NCBI GenBank assembly: GCA_017506865.1
Contig: JAFCMP010000001.1
Coordinates: 1,054,001-1,118,000 of the forward strand
Length of the DNA stretch: 64,000 bases
Source: Tribonema minus
Taxonomy: Eukaryota; Sar; Xanthophyceae; Tribonematales; Tribonemataceae
Direction of reading: 5' to 3'
Below the pieces are notes generated by a model. It searched no databases and was not told the origin of the DNA. It saw only the letters and a list, made by a program, of their open reading frames with translations. A program made the position numbers and the translations under genes. Positions 1 to 10,747 of the stretch are shown in pieces (the first letter of the stretch is position 1; each line of letters starts with the position of its first letter).

Positions 1-142
1 CCATGTGCAATCACTACACACACATTGTGGTATACTGCAAGTACCTCGAGCAGTGCCACGAATCTGTGTGCAAGCAAGTACCCCCACATCTAGCAAAGAA
101 CCACAAACAACTAGGCACTTCAAGTACTTGAACTACACGCAC

Positions 143-1206
143 CTCGCCGCGCCCCGCGCACGGCTCGCCGCCGCCGCCGCCCTCGCGCGGGTCGCCGCCG
201 TGCCACGAGTCCGTGTGCAGATAGCCCATCTCAGGGACGTCCATGAGGCAGATCTCGGTGCAGGGGAACGGGCCGCCGACGTGCCCCGCGGAGAAGTCGC
301 CCGGCTGCGGCGCGGTGCAAAAGTTCACATTGAAGTAAGGGATGGCAAAAGTCCACACTTGAAGTACATGCGTACAATGTGATAAAGAAGAAGAAAGATG
401 AGATGAGTAGGACGCACAGGGTAACGGGCCGCTGATGTAGGGTTAGGTAACCCTATTCCTAACCCTAACCCTAACCCGCGGGGAAGTCGTCCCGGCTGCG
501 GCGCGGCGCAAAAGTTCACACTTGAACTCCAAGTGCATGCATCATACAGAGTTCGAGTATGCACAGGGAAACAGCCCGTCGCCGTCTTCGGCAGAGAAGT
601 CACCGGGCGGCGGCGCGGCAGGAAGGACGGCAAGAGTTCACACTTTGAACTTAGAGTACATGCTTCAAGTACACTGCAAGTACACACAGGGGAATGGCCG
701 CCGACGTTCCCCGCGGGAAAGCCGCTCGGCTGCGGCGCGGTTGGATTACGACGGCGGAAGTTTACACTTGAAGAACATATACTGCATACACAACGCTTGA
801 GGAACGTGCGCGTGCAGGGCATGCGCGTGTGCTCGAACGTCAAGTGCACGGTGATCTACTGGGGCATCGAAACATTCGAAGCACATGCACGTGTACTTCA
901 TGTGCACGGTGCATCACTGACCATGTGCGGGGAGGGTGGAGGCTGACGCGTCTGAAGTCGTGGGCCGAGTTTTCAAACATGGGCGTCAGCTGTTTGAACT
1001 TCGAATGGCAGCGAAAGTGACAGCGCAATACGTACCCCTTTGCTGCATGCCGCGCACAGGCGCGCACGCACCGCATCAGCAGTGCTCAGCGGCAGCAGCA
1101 GCGCTCACCATAGTGGCGCCGGAGCGCGTCTCCGCCTGCCTATTTTCTTCGCCTGCCTATTTTCTTCGACATGTACCGCTCGATGCATGCCGCGTGCGGA
1201 CCACAC

Positions 1207-1262
<56 letters not shown>

Positions 1263-4200
1263 GCGCACACATCGACTACCCCTGATGTTGCATGCACAAC
1301 CGTCAGTACATACCGTGTGCAGGAGTGCTCCACGGCGGCAGCAACGCTCACCAAGGCGACGGTAGCGTGGACATACGCTTCCGTCTGACCCTAAAGTTGC
1401 ATGCATGCCCCTCAGTACGTATTACATACCGTACACAGCAATGCTCAGCAGCAGCGGCAGCAGCGCTCACCATGGTGACGGTCGCGCCGGCGCACGTCTC
1501 CGTCTGCCCTTCACACCTGCCACAAAACTCTTGATACATGCATACTGCATAAATACCAATACGTCAACATCGGCAGCAGCTCACCATGGTGATGGTCGCG
1601 TCGGCGCACATCTCCATCTGCCCCTAATACTTCCACAAAACCCTCGTTACATACGTACTGCATACACGACACGTCGAGTGTGTGTGTGTGTGTGTGCGTG
1701 AGTGTGTCAAGGCAGCAACGCTCACCATGGTAATGGTCGCGCCGGCGCACGTCTCCGTCTGCCCGTACCCCTCGATGAGGTCGCAGCCGAGCAGGATGCG
1801 CATGAAGGTGAGGACGTGCGGCGCGATGGGCGCGCTGCCCGTCACCACGAGCCGCAGGCGGTCCATGCCCAGCGCCGCGCGCAGCTTGGCAAAGATGAGG
1901 CGGTCCCAGAGGGCGTGCTTGTTGGTGCCTGCGGCGTCACGCGAGAGGGTGACGTGATGAGAAGTTGAAGTTTGCACTGAGTTGAGTAAACTTCAGCAAG
2001 TGAGGGCCGCGCGCAGCTTGGGGAAGATGAGGCGGTCTCACAGGGCGTGCTTGTTGGTGCCTGCGTGAGAGGGAGAGGGTGAAGCGATCAGAAGTTGAAG
2101 TTTGCAACTTCATGAGGCGAGCGCCGCGCGCAGCTGGGCGAAGATGAGGCGGTCCCAGAGGGCGTGCCTGTTGGTGCCTGCGGCGCCACGCAAGGGGGCG
2201 ACACCATTAGACGTCGAGGTCAGTGGACTTCGTTCAACAAAGCGAGCGCCGCGCGCCGCTCAGCAAACATGAGGCGGTCCCAGGGGGCGTGCTTGTTGGT
2301 GCCTGCGGCGCCACGCGAGAGGGTGACATGATGAGCACTCAAAGTGTACTAAGTTGACTTCAACAAGGCGAGCCGCGGGCGCAGCTTGGCGAGGGCGAGG
2401 CGGTCCCAGAGGGCGTGCTTGGTGGTGCCTGCGGGCGCGCAGCTCAGGGGTGAAACCGTAAGATGTGGAGGTGGTGTAGTGAGCAACATCAACGTGCCGA
2501 GCGCCGCGCGCAGCTTGGCGAAGATTGGGCGGTCCCGGCAAGCGCACGTGCTGGTACATGCCGCGTCAAACGAGGGTGAAACGATGAGCGCTTGAAGTAT
2601 GAGGACTCGGAGCATGCGCCTGCTGTACTTCAGCATGGCGTGTGGCGCGCTCCGCGTCGAGCAAAGACGAGGCAGTCCAAGAGGGCATGTACTACTTTGT
2701 GCTTTTGGGTGCCTGCTGTGGCGGGCATGCGGACAGCGCATCCGCACATGAAGTACGCATTCAGTGAACTCCAGCATGATCTGCCGCCTGCAGCGTTGAG
2801 CATGCGCGCGCGAAGAGGCGCGCCCTGAGGCCTGTCACGCTGTGCGTCGCTCTAGAAGCACTCCAGGCGGTGACGTCGTCGCTGGCGCAGTGTGTGATGC
2901 ACCCAATCCTACAGTAGTCCTAAACGGATCACGCACCATTGTGCAGGCCGCGGACCTTGGCCTCGCACGCGTGCACGAGCTGGCGCGCCCTGACGCCGCT
3001 GTCTCACGACCGCAAGCACGCTGACCCCCGATGCGTCGCTCTAGAACGAGATCAAGTACGCCAGGCGGCGCGCAGCGCACAATGCCGCTCACGGTAACCC
3101 TGATCCTGAGAGAAGTACGCACCGTTGTGCAGGCCGCGGACCTTGGCCTCGCACGCGCGCACGAACAGGCGCGCCTTGAGGCCGCCCGCGGCGAGCATGC
3201 CGTGCGTGATCTTGTCGTGGAGGCGGTTGAGGACGCGCGGCACGGCGGGCATCAGCACCGGCCGCAGCGCCGCCATGTCGGCCACGAGCTCCAGCGGGTT
3301 GTTGCGCCAGAAGCCCACGGGCGCGCCGCCGCAGAACACGGCGACCTGCGGAGGGTAAGCGTAAAGGGGGCAAACTTCAAATTGAAGTTGAAATTTACTT
3401 GAAGTTGAAGTTTAAAACACAAGTTGAAGTTTGTGTAATGGACTTGAACAGGGGTCGGCCACGAGCTCCAGCGGGCTGTTGCGCCAGAAGCCCACGGGCG
3501 CGCCGCGGCAGAACACGGCGACCTGCGAGGCGAGGGACGAGCGCGCAACGACTTCGACTTCAACTCGTGCACTGAACCTCAAGTGTGATTCCACCTGGAG
3601 TATGATGCTTCACCATAAAGTGTGATCCATCACCATTTGCACCCATTCATGAACATTGTGTGACAGCGAACATGTTGACCGGCCGCAGCGCCGCCATGTC
3701 GGCAATGAGCTCCAGCGGCAGGCATGTTCTGCACCAGTGGTGCCGTAGGTACGAGCGGAGCACTGTGCATGCGCTTGCCGCTTCAAGACGTGCGGCAACG
3801 GCAGGTGCGTCCTACTTCAATGGTGCAGTACAAGCGGAGTGCTTGCGCACGCAGGCTGCGCTTGCCGTTTGAAGTTGTACGGCAGCGGTAGGCACGGTGC
3901 ACTTCAATGAAGTACGCACCTGCGCTTGCCGCTCGAAAGTGTGCAGCAGCGGCAGGTATAATTAACTTCAATGGTGATGTACGCACCACTTGGCGCTAAG
4001 ATGTGCAGGTACGGGCTACTTCAACGTTGACATACAACAGAACATAGTGTATTACTTCAACGATGAAGCACAAGCGCACAAGCGGCGCAATGCCGCGCGC
4101 ACCTGCACTTGCCGCTCCAAGTCGTGCGGCAGCGGCAGGCGCGTCCTACTTCAATGGTGAAGTACACGCGGAGCACTTGCGCACGCGAGCCTGCGCTTGC

Positions 4201-5883
4201 CGCCTTGAAGTTCAGCGGCAGACACAGGTTCACTTCAATTGCGAAGAACGCACCTGCACTTGCCGCTCGAAGATGTGCGGCAGCGGCACGTACGGTTCAC
4301 TTCAATGGTGAAGTACGGTTCACTTCAATGGTGAAGTACGCACCTGCACTTGCCGCTCGAAGATGTGCGGCAGCGGCAGGTACGAGAAGTAGACCTCGTC
4401 CGGCGTGCAGTGCGCGAGGCCCATCGCGTAGCAGCCCGCGGCGTCCGACACCATGCTGCACGTCGCAGGCACGCACCGTTCGTCAGCGCCACAACATGAT
4501 GCGATGACCGTACGGAGCTGTTGATTCTCGCTGAGGGCGTGAAAAAGCCCACACGGTGGATGTCAAGCTCGATACCAGAGGATACATGCGCCTTCTGACA
4601 GAGTGCCGCAACGCGGATTGACAGTCGCTTCGATGCTTTTACTTGGAGAGCAAGAAAAGCATCCCGATCATTCCGATATGGTTGGAGGCACGGTGTAATC
4701 GTCAGTGCGCATGACTAGATTTCGTCTTGACAAACAGCATTTGAGGAAGGATTTCAATTTTCGAATCACCTGTGAAGAACGGGCTACGGTTAAAAGAAAC
4801 GCAGTGGTTGGCAGTGCGCAAGCATCACTGTCGCACGCAATGTGTTGACTGCCTCCGGCGTCAGCGACTCTGTGAGGTGCTTTCCGGTCCTGTTCTTCAT
4901 AGGCTTCATAGTTTACAGCACCAGCACCGCAGCGCTGCCTGACGCGAAATGTTCCACGGCTTGTGCATCACGGCCTGCGCATAAGTTTGCTGAAGAGCAT
5001 AGTGCAACGACCCACCTGACGCGCCGAACAAGCGCCCCCCTTCGTACTCATAATGTATGCGCAGCACCGCGACTCGCCAGTGCCTCATCAGAGCCACTCG
5101 CAAAAAGAAAAGACTCACTCGCTGCTGCGTGACTCGTCAATGACTCACTTTTCTACATAGAGTCACTCGCCAAATGATATGACTCACTTGACGTGCCGGA
5201 TGAGCGCCCCCTTGGGGTTCCCCGTCGTCCCGCTCGTGTAGCAGAACGTCGCTATGTCGTTCGCCGAGGGCGGCCGGTGCGGCCACGCCTCCAGGTGCGC
5301 GGCGCCAATTTCCTCGAGCTCGGACATGAGGTAGACCCTGAAGGAATGGTCAGCAGAGGACACAACGGACTTCAACTAGGGATGGGGTAGGGTTGGGCTA
5401 GGGTTAAAGTTGAGCCTCCAGGTGCTCGGCGCCTATTTCCTCGAGCTCGGACATGAGGTAGACTCTGAGGTGCGCAGCAACCGTCAACGGGGGGACACAA
5501 CGGCGTTCAATTGGGGTTGGGCTAGGGTTGAAGTTGGGTCCCCAGGTGACGCGGCGCCTACTGTATTGCTTAGAGCTCGGACATGAGGTAGACTCTGAGG
5601 TGCGCAGCAACCGTCAACGGGGGACACAACGGCATTCAACTAGGGTTGGGGCTAGGGTCGCAGTTGGGCCCCCAGGTGCGCGGCGCCTATTTGCTCGTGC
5701 TCCGACGTGAGATAGACCCTGAAGGGCGCAGAAACGGACGACCATGGGCATTGCGCCATTTGACGAGGGTTGGGGCTAGGGTTGAAGTTGCGCCTGCACG
5801 TGCGCGACGCCTGTTTCCCGGAGGGAGCACCACGCATGTCAGGCCGGCGACCTCCGCAGCGGCCCGACGGGGCCCAGCATGAC

Positions 5884-5918
<35 letters not shown>

Positions 5919-7982
5919 GCGTCCCCAGCGCTTCGCCCGCTGCCAAACACGCATACTTCGAAGTATGTACAGGCGTGGGACAGGGCAGCACCAGACCGAC
6001 AAGTCACGTCGATGGCGCGGCCGCCGCCCGCCGCGCACCTGAGGCCGGCGACCTCCGCCGCGCTGCGCGCCGCGGGCCCGACGGGGTCCATCGTCACCGC
6101 CGCGGCGAGCGTCGCGCACGCGCCGCCGCGCGCCGCCGCCGCGAGGCGCCGCAGCTCCGCCTCGCCGCCGCAGAGCACTGCCACGAGGCCTGTCTGCGCG
6201 ACCACGAACTCGACGGTCTCCGGCCCCAGCGTGTCGTACATGGGGACGGTGACGCCGCCGTGCGCGAAGGCGGCCTGCTCGCCGATGACCCACTCTGGAC
6301 GGTTGCGCGAGTAGAGGCCGAGGAGCTTCATGCCGTCGGCGTTGGGGGGGGTGAGGCGCTCCTGCTCGAGGCCCGCGGCGAGGCGGTCGACGCGCGCCAG
6401 CACCTCCCTGCGCAGTTTGTTTTTGTTTGTAGGCAAGAGATCGCGTTTGCTTAAATATGCTGATTGAATGTGCTTCAAGTACACGCGTGGTTCATGTACT
6501 CGCGTTGAAGCATGTCGATGAACACGGCGTGAGGCGCTCCTGCTCGAGGCCCGCCGCGAGGCGGTCGACGCGCGCCAGCACCTCCCTGCGCAGTGTTGTT
6601 GGGGTAAGTCAATGCCCACACATATGTTGAGTTGTGCTTCAGGTACATGCTCAGATGCATACTTTGAAGTCTGTCGATTACGTGCCATTCTGGACATACT
6701 TCGAAGACTGTTGATGAACACAGGGCAGGCGCTCCTGCTCGAGGCCCGCCGCGCCAGCGCCTCCCTGCGGATGGAGAAAGGGGTAGCACAAACCGCATAC
6801 AGGTGTAGATACAACACACAAGTATGCTGCCTGTGCTTGCCACACCTAAGGGACTATTTCGTGTGCTTATATGTACTCGAGGCCTGGTGAGAGGTGGTCG
6901 ACGCACATGACCGCCGAATTAGGCTTCGATGAATGCTTGCTCTCACACTTTGAAGCATATGAACAAACACAGCATCGGGCGCTCCTGCTCGAGGCCCGCC
7001 GCGAGGCGGTGGACGCGCGCCAGCACTCCTCTGCGGATGGAGCAAGGGGTATCACAAAACGCACAAAGGTGAAGGTAGAACATAAGCATGCTGCCTGTGC
7101 TTGCCACACAAAAAACTATTGTGTGTGGTTATTCTGATATTCAAACATGTACTCAAGGCCTGGTGAGAGGTGGTCGACGCAGCCGCCACCCCCCTGCGGA
7201 CGGCGGACGTGACATCATATGCCCCATGCCCCACATAAGTTGCGCTCAAACGAACGCAGCGTCACCGCCGCGGGTGTACGTATGGCAACGGCTGGCCCGT
7301 CCTCCGCGGCGCGCCGCACGCGCGCCAGCTTGAATGAAATCGAATCAAAAGATCGTGGAGCTCCAGGTGACAAGGGATGGTTAGCCGCAGGTGCCTTTCA
7401 CCAATGACCGTGGTCGCCGCTGCTGCAGCAGTTGGCCACGAGTCAAACAGTACCACCGTATCCACCAGTCAAAAAGACTTCTGTGTGCAAGCTTTTAGCG
7501 TTCGAGGCATGGGTGTTACAGTATTGGAATACCATGCACACGCACCTGCGGGTGGGGTATGTCCTTCCAACTGGAATACCCACCTACCTACGCACCAGTG
7601 CGGCTGGAATGTTGAGAATCATACTTGGTACGCGTGCCCGAGGCAATGTGTGCACATCATAGAATACCTGCACGCTGTTTCCGCGCGCGCACCTGTACGA
7701 CTGGAAAATGTACGGCGTCGGCTGCCCCGCGCTGTCCACCGCGCGGTGCCCAAGGCACGGCGCGTCCGGCGCCTGCGCAGCGCCGCGGCGGAACGTCTCG
7801 TAGCTCGTGTAGCAGCCGAAGAGCGCGAGCTGCGGGCCCGCGGCGGAGACGCCCGGCAGCGCGCAGCGCCGCGTCGCGCCCTTGCCCTCCGCCTCCGAGT
7901 TGGGCACGACGACGCTGTAGGGGATGCCCGTGCCGCTGCGGCGCGGCGGGCGTTCTAGGCAGTTGAGGTTGAGCTCGGACAT
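143..7982 (-). CDS. LACS: Long-chain acyl-CoA synthetase, 3' end off the left edge
   Basis: Activates long-chain fatty acids to acyl-CoA (ATP to AMP + PPi) for lipid synthesis or oxidation. Seven exons join in frame: 7982-7693, 6407-6039, 5337-5188, 4455-4344, 3345-3123, 1928-1726 and 304-143, about 503 codons; roughly 150-200 C-terminal residues lie beyond base 1. Every junction is GT-AG and the phases match. Visible family marks are SRNRPEW in exon 2, the AMP-binding loop YTSGTTGNPKG in exon 3, YLPLPHIFER in exon 4, PAVPRVLNRLHDKI in exon 5, GYGQTET in exon 6 and AGHVGGP plus DVPEMGY in exon 7. The start at 7982 is the ATG leading into the N-terminal YSVVVPNSE block. There is no obvious signal peptide. 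All introns are crowded with degenerate copies of the flanking exon edges, so naive gene finders will fail here. Family assignment is certain; chain-length preference and compartment cannot be read from the sequence. Confidence 0.93.
458..477. repeat. Interstitial telomere-like CCCTAA tract
   Basis: About three CCCTAA units inside the intron between LACS exons 6 and 7, beside the exon-edge copies. It is too short and internal to be a chromosome end. Confidence 0.8.
478..740 (-). repeat. Acceptor-edge copies of LACS exon 7
   Basis: Around 480-512, 590-625 and 690-740 the start of exon 7 (reverse complement PGDFSAG codons, preceded by the GCAG acceptor) recurs upstream of the real exon, each copy followed by the same AAAGTTCACACTTGAA-like intronic text. 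The copies are diverged and do not extend through the exon. Confidence 0.8.
1096..1626 (-). repeat. Donor-edge copies of LACS exon 6
   Basis: The end of exon 6 plus its GTGAGC donor (read on the plus strand from about 1721 to 1765) is repeated downstream in the intron near 1578-1612, 1463-1510, 1339-1380 and 1096-1132. Each copy keeps the GCTCACCAT..GG..CG core and is flanked by CAGCAG-type text. The farther copies are shorter and more altered. Confidence 0.85.
1204..1262. repeat. AGC/CAG trinucleotide microsatellite
   Basis: About 18 AGC units with one interruption, inside a LACS intron. It produces long poly-Ser/Ala/Cys reading frames that are artefacts of the repeat. Confidence 0.95.
1678..1700. 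repeat. TG dinucleotide microsatellite
   Basis: A (TG)n run just downstream of the exon 6 donor of the acyl-CoA synthetase gene. Confidence 0.9.
2007..2715 (-). repeat. Six-unit array of acceptor-edge copies of LACS exon 6
   Basis: The first ~60 bases of exon 6 (codons for GTNKHALWDRLIFAKLRAAL) with the preceding CGCAG acceptor recur at about 2007-2065, 2120-2190, 2245-2315, 2370-2440, 2498-2560 and 2637-2715, a period near 125 bases. Between units lies intronic text rich in TTGAAGTT. Units keep the GGCGGTCCCAGAGGGCGTGC core, but indels break the frame and none continues into the rest of the exon. Confidence 0.92.
2936..3000 (-). repeat. Donor-edge copy of LACS exon 5
   Basis: A second copy of the end of exon 5 (plus-strand text GTGCAGGCCGCGGACCTTGG and onward) lies about 180 bases into the following intron, ahead of degenerate sequence. 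Confidence 0.8.
3449..3720 (-). repeat. Acceptor-edge copies of LACS exon 5
   Basis: Two upstream partial copies of the 5' edge of exon 5: one at about 3449-3530 that keeps the acceptor and the VAVFC/PVGFWRN codons, and a shorter one at about 3670-3720 with the LELIADMAALRPV codons. The real exon starts at 3345. Confidence 0.85.
3777..4290 (-). repeat. Donor-edge array of LACS exon 4
   Basis: Short units of GCAGCGGCAGG / CTTGCCGCTCGAAG flanked by TACTTCAATGGTGAAGTA-type sequence occur near 3777, 3866, 3934, 4105, 4195 and 4255, then the real exon end at 4344. The intervening ACTTCAATGG/TGAAGT forms small inverted repeats. The exon's last 40 bases are in effect the terminal unit of a tandem array. 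Confidence 0.82.
5413..5720 (-). repeat. Acceptor-edge copies of LACS exon 3
   Basis: Three upstream copies (about 5413-5470, 5545-5600, 5668-5720) of the start of exon 3 (codons VYLMSELEEIGA). Each is followed by a TAGGGTTGAAGTTGGG-like spacer instead of the rest of the exon; the copy nearest the exon ends in an in-frame stop. Confidence 0.88.
5840..5882 (-). repeat. Donor-edge copy of LACS exon 2
   Basis: Plus-strand text GGCCGGCGACCTCCGC followed by GGCCCGACGGGG repeats the end of exon 2 about 200 bases into the intron, with the donor-side bases altered. Confidence 0.8.
5880..5920. repeat. CGC trinucleotide microsatellite
   Basis: About a dozen CGC units next to the exon 2 donor-edge copy, intronic. 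Confidence 0.9.
6531..7322 (-). repeat. Acceptor-edge copies of LACS exon 2 in intron 1
   Basis: The first ~60 bases of exon 2 (codons REVLARVDRLAAGLEQERL) with the GCAG acceptor recur at about 6531-6594, 6729-6772, 6977-7040 and, increasingly degraded, near 6881, 7161 and 7300. The copy closest to the exon is almost perfect, the next lacks part of the centre and the far ones keep only short blocks. Confidence 0.9.
7331..7388 (+). repeat. Dispersed ~58-base repeat, copy 1
   Basis: TGAATG..A..CGAATCAAAAG..AG..CT..AGGTGACAAGG..AGCCGCA is shared, with few mismatches, with 49621-49678 inside an intron of the PHTF gene. Both host genes are on the minus strand, so the two copies have the same orientation relative to transcription. 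Confidence 0.75.
7530..7650 (-). repeat. Donor-edge copies of LACS exon 1
   Basis: The text around the exon 1 donor (plus strand CGCGCACCTGTACGACTGGAA) is echoed twice downstream, near 7543-7585 (GCACCTGCGGG..AACTGGAATA) and 7590-7615 (ACGCACCAGTGCGGCTGGAA). Confidence 0.65.
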
Positions 7983-8139
7983 GGCGGCGGCGGCGGCGCC
8001 TGAGGGAGGAGGAGGAGCGGCGGCGGTTTGGTGTCGTGAGTGGAGTTTATTGTCTTAGCAACCTTCCACTGACGGAAAGTGATGTTTGCCGTGCATGATG
8101 ACGTGGGGTCGTGGGCGTGGCAGCCGCTTCAGAGATTGG

Positions 8140-8215
8140 AGTTGAGGTGAATATGAGCTCGGACATGGCGGCGGCACGCAACGGCGGCGGCGGCGGCGCC
8201 TGAGGGAGGAGGAGG
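8140..8215 (-). repeat. Copy of the LACS start-codon region
   Basis: The segment around the initiator ATG (plus-strand GAGCTCGGACATGGCGGCGG and the following GAGGGAGGAGGAG) is duplicated about 180 bases upstream of the start. A weaker echo with GGCAGTTGAGGTTGA lies at 8338-8375. So the 5' coding/UTR boundary is copied like the splice boundaries. Confidence 0.78.
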
Positions 8216-8379
8216 AGGAGCAGCGGTGGTGGTTGTTTTGGAGAGCGAACGCTCATTGTCTCGGTGCGCTCCACTCATGGAATGGTGCGCTTCACTCATG
8301 GAACAAGGATGACGATGTGGGTAACCAAAGGCCGCGCCAGGCAGTTGAGGTTGAAGTTGAGGTTGCGCATGGCAGATCA

Positions 8380-10255
8380 TCGCGTGCCAGCCTCTGAGAG
8401 AGGCAGAGTGGGCCAAGGACGCTGCAGTGGGTGCGGGGGCATTGCTGGTTCAGTGCTACCAGCCACCGAGCTTTTAGCTTGAGAGTTGACGGTGTCACCA
8501 CCGTGCAGCTGCCTCCTGTGTGGCTACTCCAAGGCGGTTGTCAACCTCATTATCGCTGATAGTACACTCCCCCCCCCACAACGACATGTCATGGAGCCAT
8601 GGCAGGCATCAGTAGTTTCGATCTACCGACTAAGATGAAGATGTGGTGGTGGTATTGGCGTTCATTCACGTAGAATGCTGATGCCGCTGTGGCGACTGGC
8701 CTGACCCAGGTCGTTGGACATTAGTTCTGATACATATGGACCAAGATTAACAAATTCAAACGCACATCGTTGCATAGGCCGCAACGCAACCTCCCGCAGT
8801 TATTTGAGCACCCGTACTGCATGCAAGCGTTGCATTTCGTTGGCCTGGTGTCATGAGCTGGAGCTGAATGAACTATTTTCCTCATCGTTTGAGACGCCAT
8901 TACACTGCATTTGCAGCAGCAGATTTTACACTTTATATTGGCATGACGAGGCAATTGGCGATCCGTCTGAATAAAATATTCACAGCACTTCATGATTTCT
9001 CAGATTGAAGGATCCCAGAGAGAGTTGAAGCATTCTGATCTGAATCTTACGCAGGTTTGCGGCGGCCTTGGTGAATCATCCTTCTGCACCGCTTACGCCG
9101 CGTTGAAATAAAGTGTGCTTTGTGCAACCAATCGCCTCAAACCAAAACAGTCAGTCCTAGAAAAAAGGATGCTTTTTGCTTTTCCTGCAACTTCACCTTC
9201 TGATCTCTGTGCCGAACGCCTTCGAGGTCCGGACGAGCTTGCGCTCGCTGGATTGCCAGGTCACGCAGCTGCTGCGATAGCTTCGCCTTCGCCCGCTCAA
9301 GACTCCAGTTGCCTTACTTCCGGATTCCTGAACCAAAGTGCAAGTGCAAGACCTACATGGAGGGTTTTGAGTGAGCAGTGCTCCGAAATATATGTTCACA
9401 ACGTGGTACCTGCACCAAGAGAGCGAAACTCGCCGAGCCAAGGGGGGGCGCATTGATGACCTGAAGATCTCATGTAGAAACTGCTATGTGGCATTTGTAA
9501 TGTTCTACATCATGGATAGTGAGGCCAGATGTGCAGATCCGAGTGATGTCTGAACCGTGTGTCCTCAAAACTTATGGGCATCCGCTTTCTGCAAACATGC
9601 GCAACCGTCCGTCGTCTCACGACACAGCTCGCTCTGAACGCAACATGCTGAATCTGCAGTGGCTGGCAAGCCTGGCCCGGACGAGTTGCCGTACTCAATC
9701 ATGCACAATCAGCTCAAATCGTATTGCTACGATGACTTATGCAGTCAGTAACAAGAGGACAGGCAATCAGCCCCAGGTGCAGGCATGATTACCACCATAT
9801 TACGCATGTCAATTGCACAGATCATACAACCAAGCAAATGCACTTGAGAACAGTATGCAGGGTAGTGTAAGCAAGCCCATGATGCTGCGGTGCATCAGCA
9901 CGCATTATCCATAGCAAATACAGCAGTGGCTGAGCCATGTACCATCTATCAGCAAGGCATGTGCACTGCGTTGGAAAGCGGAAACCTCGGGGTGCATACA
10001 CTTGTGTATTCACTGCAATTACAGCATACAGCATCCAGTGATTGGGGGATTGCGATTATCGCTCAGCCACACAGTTTCATCATATACGTCGGTGCTCGTG
10101 TCAGCTGTTCTCCATGTTAGTAGACTGCGGTTGCAGGTTGTATCTTTCCAGGTGTAATAGGCAACTTGTAGCACAGAAATGCGGCTCTCACTGATACGGC
10201 GGTTGTCCGCGTGGATCACCCTCTCTTGAACCGCAGCGCCTGTACACGCTCACGC
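8380..10255. other. Gene-poor stretch with one candidate exon
   Basis: No convincing gene. On the minus strand about 9298-9197 reads as a short amphipathic, coding-like segment (AKAKLSQQLRDLAIQRAQARP) followed by an AAG|GTGAAG donor-like site. No good acceptor or partner exon was found, so it is only a candidate. Confidence 0.3.
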
Positions 10256-10260
10256 CCTAT

Positions 10261-10506
10261 TTACTGTTTCTCATGCAGCACCGTGTGACCATCCTGCTCC
10301 ACTGGCATCCAGTAGCCATTGGGGTGGTCAATTCGCACCCACCCAGGGTGCTCCTGCACGTACCAGCCGTGGAGGACGCTGCCATTGCGCGGCCAGTCGG
10401 ACGCACTGGCAGTCGCCCCCATGCGCGGCTCAGAGCGCCAGAACATGCCGGTGCAACCCTTACTGCCGGCATCGAGCACGAACTCCTTTCGCAGGGCGGG
10501 ATCCAT
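10261..10506 (-). CDS. Small conserved-looking W/G-rich protein
   Basis: An 81-codon reading frame starting at the ATG of MDPALRKEF and ending at a TAA. The frame is open a further ~90 bases upstream but without another ATG. It contains the pattern GMFWRSEP ... DWPRNG ... LHGWYV ... PGWVRI ... GYWMPVEQ ... VLHE, a spaced Trp/Gly/Pro arrangement that looks like a compact beta-rich domain. I believe similar short domains occur in microalgal proteins, but I cannot name the family and assign no function. It could be a complete small gene or a last exon. No exon-edge copies surround it. Confidence 0.5.
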   Translation of the reverse strand: MDPALRKEFVLDAGSKGCTGMFWRSEPRMGATASASDWPRNGSVLHGWYVQEHPGWVRIDHPNGYWMPVEQDGHTVLHEKQ

Positions 10507-10747
10507 GCTTATCGAAGGCGCTGCACCTGGTTGATTGTCGTCCGTACAACTCTTTTCGCCAAAAATCCAGCTGACCACGCTGCGCCTGAACAGGCACACC
10601 TAGATCCAACTTCGAACAACTTCAAGTGACCGTTGTGGGAGAAACAGTTGAAGAAGGGATCCAATCCTCCACCTAGCGAAGCAGCAGCATGGGGCAGTGA
10701 TCACTCAGGCAGTGCTCACTCGGCAGCACAGCGGGCCGGAGCTAAGC

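Noticed and set aside
936..1406. Poly-Ala, poly-Ser and poly-Cys open frames on both strands
   Set aside because: Produced by the CAG microsatellite at 1204-1262 within a LACS intron; no splice or start context.
5687..6817. A 376-codon open frame on the minus strand as one LACS exon
   Set aside because: Only 6407-6039 is exon. The rest is intron that happens to stay open because it contains in-frame copies of exon edges; splice sites and phase fix the exon limits.
478..8215. Mobile-element or retroposed origin of the repeated exon pieces
   Set aside because: No transposase, terminal repeats, poly-A or target duplications; each copy stays next to its own exon and includes intron sequence, so it is not retroposed mRNA.
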